From assembly GCF_003206575.1 (NCBI RefSeq), contig NZ_PZJO01000001.1:336720-400719 (forward strand): a stretch of 64,000 nucleotides of DNA, in the 5' to 3' direction. Position numbers and translations under genes: made by a program. Under the pieces are notes generated by a model. That model was given only the letters and a program-made list of their open reading frames with translations. It had not been told where the DNA came from and searched no databases. Of the stretch, positions 44,953 to 53,714 are shown piece after piece. Every line of letters begins with the position of its first letter. Within the stretch, counting starts at the first letter, position 1. Source of the stretch: Salinicola endophyticus (GTDB lineage: Bacteria; Pseudomonadota; Gammaproteobacteria; Pseudomonadales; Halomonadaceae).

Positions 44953-46505
44953 AGGCGGCGGTACCGGACGGCGGCCGCCACTGGCACGCGCTGGCGCTGA
45001 TGCTGCTGGCCGGCATCATGATGGGGGTCGCGCTGGCAGGGCTGCGCACGGTGGCCGACCGTGGCCAGGAGTTCTCCTCGCCCGGCCGCTACAACGAGGT
45101 GTGGCAGAGCTACAGTCTCAGCCGCCAGGTGATGAATCTGGCCGCGACCGCCGACGCCGTGGCCAGCGGTGTCGAGCCCCCCATACGGCTCAAGCTGCGC
45201 CTGGGGGTGATGCGCACCGCCCTGCTGCCGCTGTTGAAGACGCAAATCTTCGAGGAACTGAACGCGCAGCGTCCGCAGATCCAGGCCACTCTAGCCCATC
45301 TCGACCAGACGACTCGGCGCTGGGATCGTGAGCTGAGCTGGCAGGATGTGGCAGCCTCACGCCGGTTGGCCGCCACGATAGCCGCAGACCTCTCCGACGA
45401 AGAACCGGACCTGCATGCGCTGATCGTGGCCGCCAATATCGCCGTCGCCACTCACTCCGACCGCCAGCGCCAGGCGTTGCAACGCACCTTCCACTGGCTC
45501 TCGCTGGCACTGCTGCTGCTCGCCGCGGGCTGTGCGCTGCTGGCGCTGAAGATCATCCTGGACCAGCGACGTGCGCGCCGCCTGGCCAACGATCTGCACC
45601 AGCTCAACCTCTCGCTGGAACGCCGCATTCAGGAGCGGACCCAGGCCCTGCGCGACCGCGAGGCGCTGCTGCAGACCATCCTCGACTCCTCGCCCAGCGA
45701 TGTCACTCTGATCGGCGCCGATCAGCAGCAGGTGTTCTATGTCAGCGATAGCCTACTCATCCAGAGCGGCGCCGAACACGCCAGTCGCTTCAGCCTGGCG
45801 GCGCTGTTCGTGGACCCCGCCGAGCACGCGCGCTTCGTCGCACGGCTGGAACGCGGCGAGCTGATCTATCAGATGGAGGCCAGGCTGTGCCCCAAGGCGC
45901 CCTACTGGGCGCTGCTCAACGCGCGCCAGCTGCAGGTGGGCGAACAGCCAGCCTGGCTGGTGTGGTGTTTCGACATCACCCAGCGCCGGCGCCAGCAGGA
46001 GCGCCTGACCCGGCGCGCCGATACCGATGACCTGACCGGATTGAGCAACCGCCGTGCGCTGCTGAAGGCGACCGTGAAACACCTGCGCCGGCGCCGCGAC
46101 ATGGCGCTGAGCGTGCTGCTGATCGATATCGACCACTTCAAGCGGGTCAACGACGCCCATGGCCACGATGTCGGCGATGAAGCGCTGCGCGTCGTCGCCA
46201 ACCAGCTGCGCAGCGCGGTGCGCGATCCCCTTCTGGTCGGACGCGTGGGTGGCGAGGAGTTCGCGGTGGTGCTGCCGGAGACCCCGCTGGCCGAGGCGGT
46301 GACGGTCGCCGAACGCCTGTGCCGGTTGGTGGCCACGACCCCGCTGGCGCTGGCGTCAGGGCCGGTCCTGGCGCTCACCCTCAGCATCGGTGCGGCCGAG
46401 CGTCGCCCGCGGGAGTCGCTCAAGCAGATGATGCGCCGTGCCGATCGTCATCTGTATCAGGCCAAGCACAGCGGCCGCGATCGCGTGGTCCAGAGCGAGG
46501 GCTGA
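44922..46505 (+). CDS. Membrane-bound diguanylate cyclase (PAS-GGDEF)
   Basis: This 527-residue protein has a first membrane helix at about residues 24-46, a periplasmic domain of about 140 residues, and a second helix at about 190-212. A short coiled-coil follows (LNLSLERRIQERTQALRDREALLQ), then a PAS-like domain (about 245-360). The GGDEF domain (about 365-527) has active-site GGEEF in GRVGGEEFAVVLPE and HGHDVGDEAL. The residue five before GGEEF is Leu, not Asp (RDPL), so the inhibitory RxxD site seen in the cyclase at 1-396 is absent. It makes c-di-GMP, probably in response to the periplasmic partner encoded just upstream. Confidence 0.9.
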   Translation: MATRRTAAALKAAVPDGGRHWHALALMLLAGIMMGVALAGLRTVADRGQEFSSPGRYNEVWQSYSLSRQVMNLAATADAVASGVEPPIRLKLRLGVMRTALLPLLKTQIFEELNAQRPQIQATLAHLDQTTRRWDRELSWQDVAASRRLAATIAADLSDEEPDLHALIVAANIAVATHSDRQRQALQRTFHWLSLALLLLAAGCALLALKIILDQRRARRLANDLHQLNLSLERRIQERTQALRDREALLQTILDSSPSDVTLIGADQQQVFYVSDSLLIQSGAEHASRFSLAALFVDPAEHARFVARLERGELIYQMEARLCPKAPYWALLNARQLQVGEQPAWLVWCFDITQRRRQQERLTRRADTDDLTGLSNRRALLKATVKHLRRRRDMALSVLLIDIDHFKRVNDAHGHDVGDEALRVVANQLRSAVRDPLLVGRVGGEEFAVVLPETPLAEAVTVAERLCRLVATTPLALASGPVLALTLSIGAAERRPRESLKQMMRRADRHLYQAKHSGRDRVVQSEG

Positions 46506-46651
46506 GACGGACGCGCCGATTTCGGTCTAAACTCTCTCTTCTCGCCGGGGATCGACACGCGCAGTGACGCTACCACAGCGACACCTTCGAAGAGACGCCA
46601 GCGCAGAGAGGCGCCACGCGCGGCCTGTCATGGCGCCTGTCGGCGATTTAT

Positions 46652-46663
46652 TAAGCATGCTAA
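46652..46663. promoter_or_regulatory. Putative SlyA/MarR-type operator
   Basis: TAAGCATGCTAA matches the SlyA box TTAGCAAGCTAA at 10 of 12 positions and contains the perfect palindrome AGCATGCT. It lies about 40 bp ahead of the DUF1656-HlyD-FUSC operon. In E. coli the orthologous ydhIJK operon sits beside slyA. No slyA-like gene is in the window. Confidence 0.45.
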
Positions 46664-46700
46664 CATTATCGCCGCTTCGACGGACGGGCTAAGGAGTGCC

Positions 46701-46919
46701 ATGGGTCTTCAGGAAATTGCGCTAGGTGGCATCTATCTCAGCCCCCTACTGATCTATGCCGTGCTGGGTCTCATCGCGACCCTGGTCACGCGCACCCTGC
46801 TGCACTGGCTCGTGGGACACCGCGCGCTGTGGTACGAAGCCTGGTTCGACGTCTCGCTGTTCGTGATATTCACCGCCGCGATCACCTTTCTGTTTACCGT
46901 CCTGCTCGAGAGCTCTTGA
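46701..46919 (+). CDS. DUF1656 small membrane protein (AaeX/YdhI-like)
   Basis: The 72-residue inner-membrane protein has two hydrophobic helices (LSPLLIYAVLGLIATLVTRTLL and FDVSLFVIFTAAITFLFTVLL). DUF1656 proteins always accompany an HlyD-type adaptor and a FUSC permease, as here. The start follows CTAAGGAGTGCC, a near-ideal ribosome-binding site. It overlaps the adaptor gene by one base (TGATG). Its precise role in the efflux complex is unknown. Confidence 0.93.
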   Translation: MGLQEIALGGIYLSPLLIYAVLGLIATLVTRTLLHWLVGHRALWYEAWFDVSLFVIFTAAITFLFTVLLESS

Positions 46920-47944
46920 TGCGCAACTCGCTACGTATCCTCTTGACCCTGATCATCGTCGCCATCGCCATCGCTGCCGGTGTCTGGTTGTGGAACTACT
47001 ATCTGTTCACGCCCTGGACCCGGGATGCCCGCGTGCGCGCCGAAGTGATCACCATCGCCCCGGACGTCTCCGGCTGGGTGCGCTCGCTCAATGTCAGCGA
47101 CACCGGCTACGTCTCCCAGGGCGATACCCTGTTCGAGATCGACCCCTCACGCTATCAGGCCGCCCTCGACAAGGCCGAGGCCAGCGTCGCCAACAATCAG
47201 GCCACGCTCGACCTGAAGCGCGCCGAGGAGCGTCGCCGCAACCAGCTCAGCAATCGTTCGATCAGCGCCGAGGATCGCCAGATCGCGCAGATCAACACGC
47301 GCATCGCCCAGGCCAATCTGGCACAGGCCCAGGCCACCCTCGACAGCGCCAAGCTCGATCTTCAGCGCACCCAGGTGGTGGCGCCGGTGAGCGGCCACGT
47401 GCTCAACCTGCAGCTGGCGGCGGGCAACTACGTCACCCGCGGCACCCCGGTGATGGCGCTGGTGCAGGCGCGCTCCTACTACGTGATGGGGTACTTCGAG
47501 GAGACCAAGCTGTCATCGATCGCCATCGGCGATCCGGCGGACATCATCCTGATGAACGGGGACACCCATCTGCACGGCCATGTCGCCGGCATCGGGCGCG
47601 GCATCGCCGACAGCAACACCAATCTCAATAGTCAACTGCTGCCGCAGGTCCAGCCCACCTTCAACTGGGTGCGTCTGGCCCAGCGGATCCCGGTACTGGT
47701 GACCTTCGACAAGATGCCCGACCAGACCCTGCTGAGCGCCGGCATGACCGCGACGATCCGCATCCAGCATGATGCCGATGCCGAGCGCAACGACGCCGGG
47801 CAGGCACCGGCCAAGCCCGCCAGTACCGCAACCCCGGCCGGCAGCGGCGTGGATCGCCGCCCCACGCCGCAGTCGCAGTCGCAGTCGCAGTCGCAGCTAC
47901 CCGACGCGATCCCCACCGAGCGCGCCACCGACGACGTGCACTGA
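46919..47944 (+). CDS. HlyD/EmrA-family periplasmic adaptor (AaeA/YdhJ-like)
   Basis: This membrane fusion protein of 341 residues starts at the ATG at 46919 (MRNSLRILLTLIIVAIAI). It has one N-terminal membrane anchor, biotinyl-lipoyl-like halves (VRAEVITIAPDVSGWVRSL and RTQVVAPVSGHVLNLQLAAG), a helical hairpin between them, and a beta-barrel domain. The C-terminal 50 residues are Pro/Ser/Gln-rich and end in a (Gln-Ser)n tract coded by four perfect CAGTCG repeats at 47870. It connects the FUSC permease to an outer-membrane channel for efflux, probably of aromatic or other weak acids. Confidence 0.93.
   Translation: MRNSLRILLTLIIVAIAIAAGVWLWNYYLFTPWTRDARVRAEVITIAPDVSGWVRSLNVSDTGYVSQGDTLFEIDPSRYQAALDKAEASVANNQATLDLKRAEERRRNQLSNRSISAEDRQIAQINTRIAQANLAQAQATLDSAKLDLQRTQVVAPVSGHVLNLQLAAGNYVTRGTPVMALVQARSYYVMGYFEETKLSSIAIGDPADIILMNGDTHLHGHVAGIGRGIADSNTNLNSQLLPQVQPTFNWVRLAQRIPVLVTFDKMPDQTLLSAGMTATIRIQHDADAERNDAGQAPAKPASTATPAGSGVDRRPTPQSQSQSQSQLPDAIPTERATDDVH
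47870..47896 (+). repeat. CAGTCG hexanucleotide tandem repeat
   Basis: Four perfect CAGTCG units plus CAG, coding alternating Gln-Ser near the end of the HlyD-type adaptor. Unit changes keep the reading frame, so length variation would only alter the tail. Confidence 0.9.
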
Positions 47945-47948
47945 CCCC

Positions 47949-50018
47949 ATGCCGACGCTGCTCAAGCACTACCTGATGCCGGATGCCACGGCGGTCAAGT
48001 TCGCGATCAAGACCACCCTGGCGATGATGATCGCGCTCTATCTGGCGCTCTGGTTCAACCTCGATCGCCCCTACTGGGCGCTGATCTCGGCGGCGTTTCT
48101 GCAGATCCGGCCGATGAGCGGCATGGTGATCGAAAAGGGGATCTGCCAGATCGGCGGTACCCTGATCGGCGCCCTGGTCGGGATCGGGATCATGGCGCTG
48201 TTCGCCCAGGCGCGGATACCGGCGCTGACCGCGCTGACGCTGTGGATCATGCTGTGCACCTATGTCGGCTCGCTATGGCGCAACAACTACACCTATGGCT
48301 GCATCATGGGCGCGGTCACCGCGATGCTGATCGTGGTGATCTCCAACGGCAGCTCCCCCGGCGGGATTTTCGACATCGCCGTGGCGCGGCTTTCGGAGCT
48401 GGGCCTGGGCGCGGTATGCGCCACCCTGGTGAGCTCGCTGCTGTGGCCCTCGAGGGTCGGCGAGCACCTCGCCACCCAGGCCGACAGCGTCATCAACCAG
48501 GCCTTCGAACACGCCGCCCTACGCCTGGCGGCGAGTGACGACATCCCCGCCATGCAGCAGGCCCTGCGCGGCAGCCTGGGGCCGCTCATCATGCTCGAGA
48601 CCGACAGCCAGGCGGCCCGCTTCGAAGGCCCCGAAGGCCCCGGGCGCATGCGCGCCACCCATGTGCTGACACGCCGCACGCTGCGCTTCATGGCCACGCT
48701 GCACGCACTGCACCAGCTGCTGCACGACCACGCCGACAAGCTCGACCCGGGCAGCGTCGATATCGCGCGCCGGGTCTCCGACGGTTTCCGCGAGGCGGAG
48801 CACGGCAAGGGTGTGCCCCAGGCGCGGCAAGAGCTGCGCGCGCTGCGCCGGCTGGTCCACGAGAGCAACGAGTCCGGCCTGGCGCCGCTCGACCGCCGCG
48901 TGCGCCTGGGCATCCGCGAAGCGATCGGCCACGCCATGGTGATGCTGGACGCGCGCGAGGCGATCGCCGACCCGGGCCGCCACCGTTTGCGCTCGGCGCC
49001 GCTGGCGTGGCACCGCGACCATCTGGCGGCCGGCATCAACGCCGTGCGTGCCGGGCTGGTGTTCACCATCCTGGCCGCATTCTGGATCCTCACCGCCTGG
49101 AACAGTGCCCTGGTGGCGATGCTGCTGGGCACGCTGTTCTCGGCGTTCTTCGCCAGCCGCGACAATCCGGTAACGATCACCCTGATGTTCTACAAGGGCA
49201 TGCTCGCGGCGATCCCCAGCGCCTTCCTGTTCGGCCATGTGCTGCTGTCGCAGGCTCACGGCTTCCCGATGCTGGCGATGCTCTTTGGTACGCCGCTGTT
49301 CCTCGGGCTGATGGGCGCAACCAACCCCAAGATCATGGGTTACTGCCTCGCCTTCACCATCTTCAACATCCTGTTGACCATGCCCGGCAACAACATGAAC
49401 TTCTCCTTCGACAGCTTCGCCAACCGCGCGCTGGCGGTGATCCTCGGTCTGAGCTGCGTGGTGATGGGATTCCGTCTGCTGCCGGGTCTGGGCACACGGC
49501 TGCGCCGCCGCCGCCTGATCAAGGCCATCTCCCAGGATATCCACCAGCTGCGGCGACGCTCGATCCGCGATGCCGAGACCCGTTTCAGCGGCCACATGGC
49601 GGATCGCATGCTGCAGCTGGCGCAGCACGACGACATGCTGCCGGAGGACCAGCGCCACCTGTTCATCCTCGGCCTCACCGGCCTGGATATCGGCAGCGCC
49701 ACCCTGCGCCTGCGCGACCGCCTAGATGAGGCGCCGCATCCGCTGATCCGGCGCGCTCACCAGCAGCTGCTGAGGGCCCTGGCGAGCGGCTTCGAGGAGG
49801 CCGCCAACGGCCGCCCGCCGCAGGGCGTGCATGAGGCCGGCCAGCGCCTGGATGCGATGATCGCCGAGCACGGCGACGTCCCCGCGGATCGCCGCGTGCT
49901 GCTGGAGGGGCTGATCGAACGCCTCGAACTGGCGCTGGAGCGCCTGGCCAGGATCATGGTCGAGCGCCCGCATATCAAGGCCGCCGACGCCGATCGCCGT
50001 CAGCCGGGCAGCGCCTGA
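47949..50018 (+). CDS. FUSC family efflux permease (AaeB/YdhK-like)
   Basis: The 689-residue inner-membrane protein has two clusters of membrane helices, at about residues 20-165 and 365-520, each followed by a long cytoplasmic helical region. This is the standard FUSC architecture. The first cluster includes KFAIKTTLAMMIALYLALWFNLDRPYWALISAAFLQIRPMSG. It is encoded 4 bp after the adaptor gene and uses the ATG at 47949. With the adaptor it should export hydroxylated aromatic carboxylic acids or related toxic acids, by analogy with AaeAB. The substrate is inferred only. Confidence 0.93.
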   Translation: MPTLLKHYLMPDATAVKFAIKTTLAMMIALYLALWFNLDRPYWALISAAFLQIRPMSGMVIEKGICQIGGTLIGALVGIGIMALFAQARIPALTALTLWIMLCTYVGSLWRNNYTYGCIMGAVTAMLIVVISNGSSPGGIFDIAVARLSELGLGAVCATLVSSLLWPSRVGEHLATQADSVINQAFEHAALRLAASDDIPAMQQALRGSLGPLIMLETDSQAARFEGPEGPGRMRATHVLTRRTLRFMATLHALHQLLHDHADKLDPGSVDIARRVSDGFREAEHGKGVPQARQELRALRRLVHESNESGLAPLDRRVRLGIREAIGHAMVMLDAREAIADPGRHRLRSAPLAWHRDHLAAGINAVRAGLVFTILAAFWILTAWNSALVAMLLGTLFSAFFASRDNPVTITLMFYKGMLAAIPSAFLFGHVLLSQAHGFPMLAMLFGTPLFLGLMGATNPKIMGYCLAFTIFNILLTMPGNNMNFSFDSFANRALAVILGLSCVVMGFRLLPGLGTRLRRRRLIKAISQDIHQLRRRSIRDAETRFSGHMADRMLQLAQHDDMLPEDQRHLFILGLTGLDIGSATLRLRDRLDEAPHPLIRRAHQQLLRALASGFEEAANGRPPQGVHEAGQRLDAMIAEHGDVPADRRVLLEGLIERLELALERLARIMVERPHIKAADADRRQPGSA

Positions 50019-50084
50019 AAAAGGAGTGCGCGCGTCGAGTCTTCAGACGACGCCCCGGGCGGGGAACCGCGCACTGGCGCAAGC

Positions 50085-51119
50085 TCAGGAGAGGCGCCGC
50101 GGCCAGGTATCGGCGATCCGATAGCCGGCCGGCCACGGGTCGCGGGGATCGAGGGTGTGCTGATGGGTGCCGGTGATGAAGGCGCGCCCGCTGATCGAGG
50201 GCACGATCGCCGGCTGCCCACCCATGTCGGTGGTCGCCTCGATACGGCAGTGGAAGCGCGAGCCCAGAATCGACTCGCCGATGAAACGCTCCCCGGGCGC
50301 CAGCCGGCCCTGGGCGTGGAGCAGCGCCATGCGCGCCGAACAGCCGGTACCGGTGGGCGAACGGTCGAGCTTGCCCGGCTGGATCGCCACCGTGTTGCGT
50401 CCCACCCAGGCACCCTGCTCGCGCACCAGCGGCGCCGCGATCTGGCAGAACGAGACGTGGCGCCACTCCGGATTGAGGGGATGGAAGAAACCGACCTGCT
50501 CGTTCACCGCCCGGGTGATGCGCATGCCGACATCGACCAGCTCGGGGGCTTCGTCCGGGGTCACCTGGAAGCCCAGATCCTCGGCGTCGACGATCACGAA
50601 GCTGTCACCACCGAAGGCGGTATCCACCCGCAGGGTACCCAGCCCGGCGACCTCCAGAGCGAGGTCGCGGCGGGCGACGAAGGCCGGCAGATTGCGCACC
50701 TTGACCTCCTCCACCTGCCCCTGGGCACAGCGCGCGGTGACCTCGATCAGCCCGCCCGGCGCCTCGAGCACCAGGTGGGTGTAGGGCTCCTGCATCGGCA
50801 GGATGCCTGTCTCCAGCACCACCGTGGCGACGCACAGGCTGTTGGAGCCGGACATCGGCGGCGTATCCTCCGGCTCCATGATGATGAAGCCCATCTGCGC
50901 GCGCGGGTCCTTGGCCGGTACCAGCAGATTGACGTGGCGAAACACCCCGCCGCGGGGTTCGTTGAGCATGAAGTCGCGCAGCGTGGCGTCGGCAGCGATC
51001 CAGCGCGACTGCGCCCACAGGGTCTCCCCCGGGGGCGGCGCCACGCCGCCGACGATGACATCACCCACCTCGCCCTCGGCGTGGCAGCTGACGCTGTGGA
51101 TCACACGTCTGCTCTGCAT
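50085..51119 (-). CDS. Proline racemase superfamily enzyme with Ser-Cys catalytic pair
   Basis: The 344-residue protein belongs to the proline racemase / hydroxyproline epimerase / hydroxyproline dehydratase superfamily ([64 protein letters not shown]). The second catalytic Cys is present (Cys260). The first, normally in an MCGH motif, is Ser90 in [10 protein letters not shown]. Ser-Cys members are known; racemase, epimerase or dehydratase activity cannot be fixed from this alone. It is the last gene of a branched-chain-type ABC importer operon (gap 35 bp to livF-like), which suggests uptake and catabolism of proline-like or hydroxyproline-like compounds. Confidence 0.88.
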   Translation of the reverse strand: MQSRRVIHSVSCHAEGEVGDVIVGGVAPPPGETLWAQSRWIAADATLRDFMLNEPRGGVFRHVNLLVPAKDPRAQMGFIIMEPEDTPPMSGSNSLCVATVVLETGILPMQEPYTHLVLEAPGGLIEVTARCAQGQVEEVKVRNLPAFVARRDLALEVAGLGTLRVDTAFGGDSFVIVDAEDLGFQVTPDEAPELVDVGMRITRAVNEQVGFFHPLNPEWRHVSFCQIAAPLVREQGAWVGRNTVAIQPGKLDRSPTGTGCSARMALLHAQGRLAPGERFIGESILGSRFHCRIEATTDMGGQPAIVPSISGRAFITGTHQHTLDPRDPWPAGYRIADTWPRRLS

Positions 51120-51154
51120 CGTGTCACTCCGTCAGGTCCGTCTGCGCCACGGGA

Positions 51155-51940
51155 TCAGTCGCCCAGGCCGAGGTAAGCCTTGACCACCGAGGCGTCTTCG
51201 CGCATCGCCGCGGCATCGCCCTGCATGCGGATCTCGCCGTTCTCGATCACATAGGCGTAGTGCGCCAGGCGCAGCGCCAGACGCGCGTTCTGCTCGACCA
51301 GCAGGATGGTGGTACCGGCCTCGTTGAGGCGTTTGATGATGCGCATGATCTCGGTCACCAGCTTGGGCGCCAGCCCCATCGACGGCTCGTCGAGCAGCAT
51401 CACATTGGGGCCGTGCATCAGCGCCCGCCCCATCGCCAGCATCTGCTGCTGCCCCCCGGAGAGCAGCGAGCCATCCTGATGCCGCCGTTCATGGAGGATC
51501 GGGAAGAGCGCATACACCTCCTCCAGCCGCTGCCGGCGCAGCGCATTGTCCTTGAGGGTGAAGGCGCCCAGCTCGAGATTCTCCTTCACCGTCAGCCCGC
51601 GCAGCACGCGCCGGCCTTCGGGCACATGCACCACCCCGCGTCGGGCGATCTGATGCGCCGGCAGCCTGGCGATCGACTCGCCCTCGAGGCAGACATCGCC
51701 CTGGCGCGCCCGCACCAGCCCGGAGATGGTCTTCAGCGTGGTCGACTTGCCCGCGCCGTTACTGCCCAGCAGGGTCACGATCTCGCCCTGGCGAACCTCC
51801 AGCGAGACGCCGCGCAGCGCCTGGATCTGACCATAGAACGCATCCACCCCCTGTAGACTCAGACGCACGTCGCCCTGGCGTTCCGCGGACGCCCGCGGGC
51901 CCGCCGCCACGTCGTCGTCTCTCGTCGCCGTCTGTGTCAT
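51155..51940 (-). CDS. livF: Branched-chain-type amino acid ABC transporter ATPase, LivF-like
   Basis: The 261-residue ATPase has Walker A GSNGAGKST (about residues 56-64) and the signature LSGGQQQMLAMGRALM. Walker B is NVMLLDEPSMGLAPKLV, and the overall form is LivF-type (VDAFYGQIQALRGVSLEVRQGEIVTLLG). It has a 25-residue hydrophilic extension at the N-terminus. It overlaps livG by four bases (ATGA). With LivG it energises the LivHM permease. Confidence 0.93.
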   Translation of the reverse strand: MTQTATRDDDVAAGPRASAERQGDVRLSLQGVDAFYGQIQALRGVSLEVRQGEIVTLLGSNGAGKSTTLKTISGLVRARQGDVCLEGESIARLPAHQIARRGVVHVPEGRRVLRGLTVKENLELGAFTLKDNALRRQRLEEVYALFPILHERRHQDGSLLSGGQQQMLAMGRALMHGPNVMLLDEPSMGLAPKLVTEIMRIIKRLNEAGTTILLVEQNARLALRLAHYAYVIENGEIRMQGDAAAMREDASVVKAYLGLGD

Positions 51941-52713
51941 AGCGCCAACTCCTCGTCGTCCTGACCCAGGTAGGCCTCGATCACTCTAGGGTCGTTGGCC
52001 ACCGCCTGGGGCGTGCCTTCGGTGATCAGGCTGCCGTGGTCGAGCACACTGATGTGTTCGGAGACGCTCATCACCAGGCTCATGTCATGCTCGATCAGCA
52101 GTACCGCGATGCCACGCTCGTCGCGAATGCGCCGGATCAGCTCGACCAGCGCCTCCTTCTCGCTGCCGTTGAGTCCCGCCGCCGGCTCGTCGAGCAGCAA
52201 AAGCTTGGGCTCGGTGGCCAGCGCACGGGCGATCTCCACCCGGCGCTGGTGGCCATAGGCGAGGTTGGTCGCCAGCCGCTCCTGACTGTCGGCGAGGCCG
52301 ACGAAGTCGAGACACTCGAGGCTGGTCTCGCGAATCCGCCGCTCCTCGGCGCGCTGGCTGGGCAGCCGGAGCACCGCCGCCAGCGCCCCGGCGCGGGAGC
52401 GGCAGTGCTGGCCGGCCATCACGTTCTCGAGCACCGACATCTCACGAAACAGACGCACGTTCTGGAAGGTGCGCGCGATGCCCAGGCGGGTCACGCTGTG
52501 CGGCTTGCGCTTGACCAGGCGCTCGCCGTCGAAGGTGATCTCGCCACGCTGGGGCCGATAGAAGCCAGTGATGACATTGAACAGGGAGGTCTTGCCGGCG
52601 CCGTTGGGGCCGATCAGGCTCTGGATGCGCCCCGCGGCGACCCCGAAGGCGACCTCGTCGAGCACGCTGTTGCCGGCGAAGCTCAGCGAGACCTGGTTGA
52701 GTTGCAGTAGCAT
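51937..52713 (-). CDS. livG: Branched-chain-type amino acid ABC transporter ATPase, LivG-like
   Basis: The 258-residue ATPase has Walker A GPNGAGKTSLFNVITGFYRP, LivG-specific RTFQNVRLFREMSVLENVMAGQH, signature LAYGHQRRVEIARALA and Walker B LLLLDEPAAGLN. The start at 52713 follows a strong GAGGAGGT ribosome-binding site; an in-frame start 39 bp upstream lies inside the livM gene. It overlaps livF by four bases. Confidence 0.93.
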   Translation of the reverse strand: MLLQLNQVSLSFAGNSVLDEVAFGVAAGRIQSLIGPNGAGKTSLFNVITGFYRPQRGEITFDGERLVKRKPHSVTRLGIARTFQNVRLFREMSVLENVMAGQHCRSRAGALAAVLRLPSQRAEERRIRETSLECLDFVGLADSQERLATNLAYGHQRRVEIARALATEPKLLLLDEPAAGLNGSEKEALVELIRRIRDERGIAVLLIEHDMSLVMSVSEHISVLDHGSLITEGTPQAVANDPRVIEAYLGQDDEELAL

Positions 52714-52723
52714 CGGCACCTCC

Positions 52724-53713
52724 TCAGGAGCGTTTCTCGGGCCAGATACCACTGGGCCGGAACAGCATGATCAGCAGCAGCAGCACGGCGAAGATCAGCA
52801 GCCGCAGGGTGTCGAACTCGCGCAGCAGCTCCGGCCCCAGCACCACGATGAAGGCGCCCAGGATCACCCCGGGGATCTTGCCCATGCCGCCCAGCACCAC
52901 CGCCATCAGGATCAGCACCGACTGCTGGAAACTGAAGCTCTCCGGCGAAATCGCGCCCAGATTGACCGAGAAGAAGATGCCGCCGACGGCGCCGAAGATC
53001 GCGCCGATCACATAGGCCGCCAGCTTGACCGCGACACGGTTGATGCCCATCGCCTCGGCGGCATCCTCGTCGTGGCGCACGTAGAGCCAGGCGCGCCCCA
53101 GGCGCGAGTCGAACAGCCGCTGGCTGGCGATGTAGGCGAGCACCGCCAGCGCCGCGAAGACGTAGTAGAAGTCGATCGAGCTATCGATGTACCAGCCGAA
53201 CAGCGACGGCTCGGGGATGTGCGACAGCCCGCTGGCGCCACCGGTGATCTCCAGATTGCGCGCGGTGAAGCGCACGATCTCGCCGAAGCCCAGGGTGACG
53301 ATGGCCAGGTAGTCGCTGCGCAGGCGCAGCGTCGGCCCGCCGATGATCACCCCGGCCAGCGCCGCCGCCAGCAGCGCGAACGGGATCGCGGCCCAGAAGT
53401 TGAAGCCGAACTGCTGGGTCAGGATGCCGATGGTATAGGCGCCCACGGCAAAGAAGGCGGCATAGCCGAGATCGAGCAGCCCGGCATAGCCCACCACCAC
53501 GTTGAGCCCCAGACACAGCACCACGTAGAGCAGTGCGTTGGTCAGGATCACGGTGACGTACTGACTCGATAGCCACGGCGTGACGATCAGGATGGCGAGC
53601 AGCACCAGGTGCAGCGCGCGCCGCCGGCCGGGGGAGTCGAAGGCGGCATACAGGCGCTGGGCCAGGTTGCCACGGGGGCGCCCTTCCGGCGCCACGGGGG
53701 TCGGATTGGCCAT
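52724..53713 (-). CDS. livM: Branched-chain-type amino acid ABC transporter permease, LivM-like
   Basis: The 329-residue inner-membrane permease shows LivM hallmarks: LGLNVVVGYAGLLDLGYAAFFAVGAY (about residues 68-93), TLRLRSDYLAIVTLGFGEIVRF, and the ATPase-contacting LYVRHDEDAAEAMGINRVAVKLAAYVIGAIFGAVGG loop. A soluble N-terminal stretch (about 25 residues, PVAPEGRPRGN) is longer than usual. The start is one base after the livH stop, so the permease subunits are co-translated. Confidence 0.93.
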   Translation of the reverse strand: MANPTPVAPEGRPRGNLAQRLYAAFDSPGRRRALHLVLLAILIVTPWLSSQYVTVILTNALLYVVLCLGLNVVVGYAGLLDLGYAAFFAVGAYTIGILTQQFGFNFWAAIPFALLAAALAGVIIGGPTLRLRSDYLAIVTLGFGEIVRFTARNLEITGGASGLSHIPEPSLFGWYIDSSIDFYYVFAALAVLAYIASQRLFDSRLGRAWLYVRHDEDAAEAMGINRVAVKLAAYVIGAIFGAVGGIFFSVNLGAISPESFSFQQSVLILMAVVLGGMGKIPGVILGAFIVVLGPELLREFDTLRLLIFAVLLLLIMLFRPSGIWPEKRS

Positions 53714-53714
53714 G

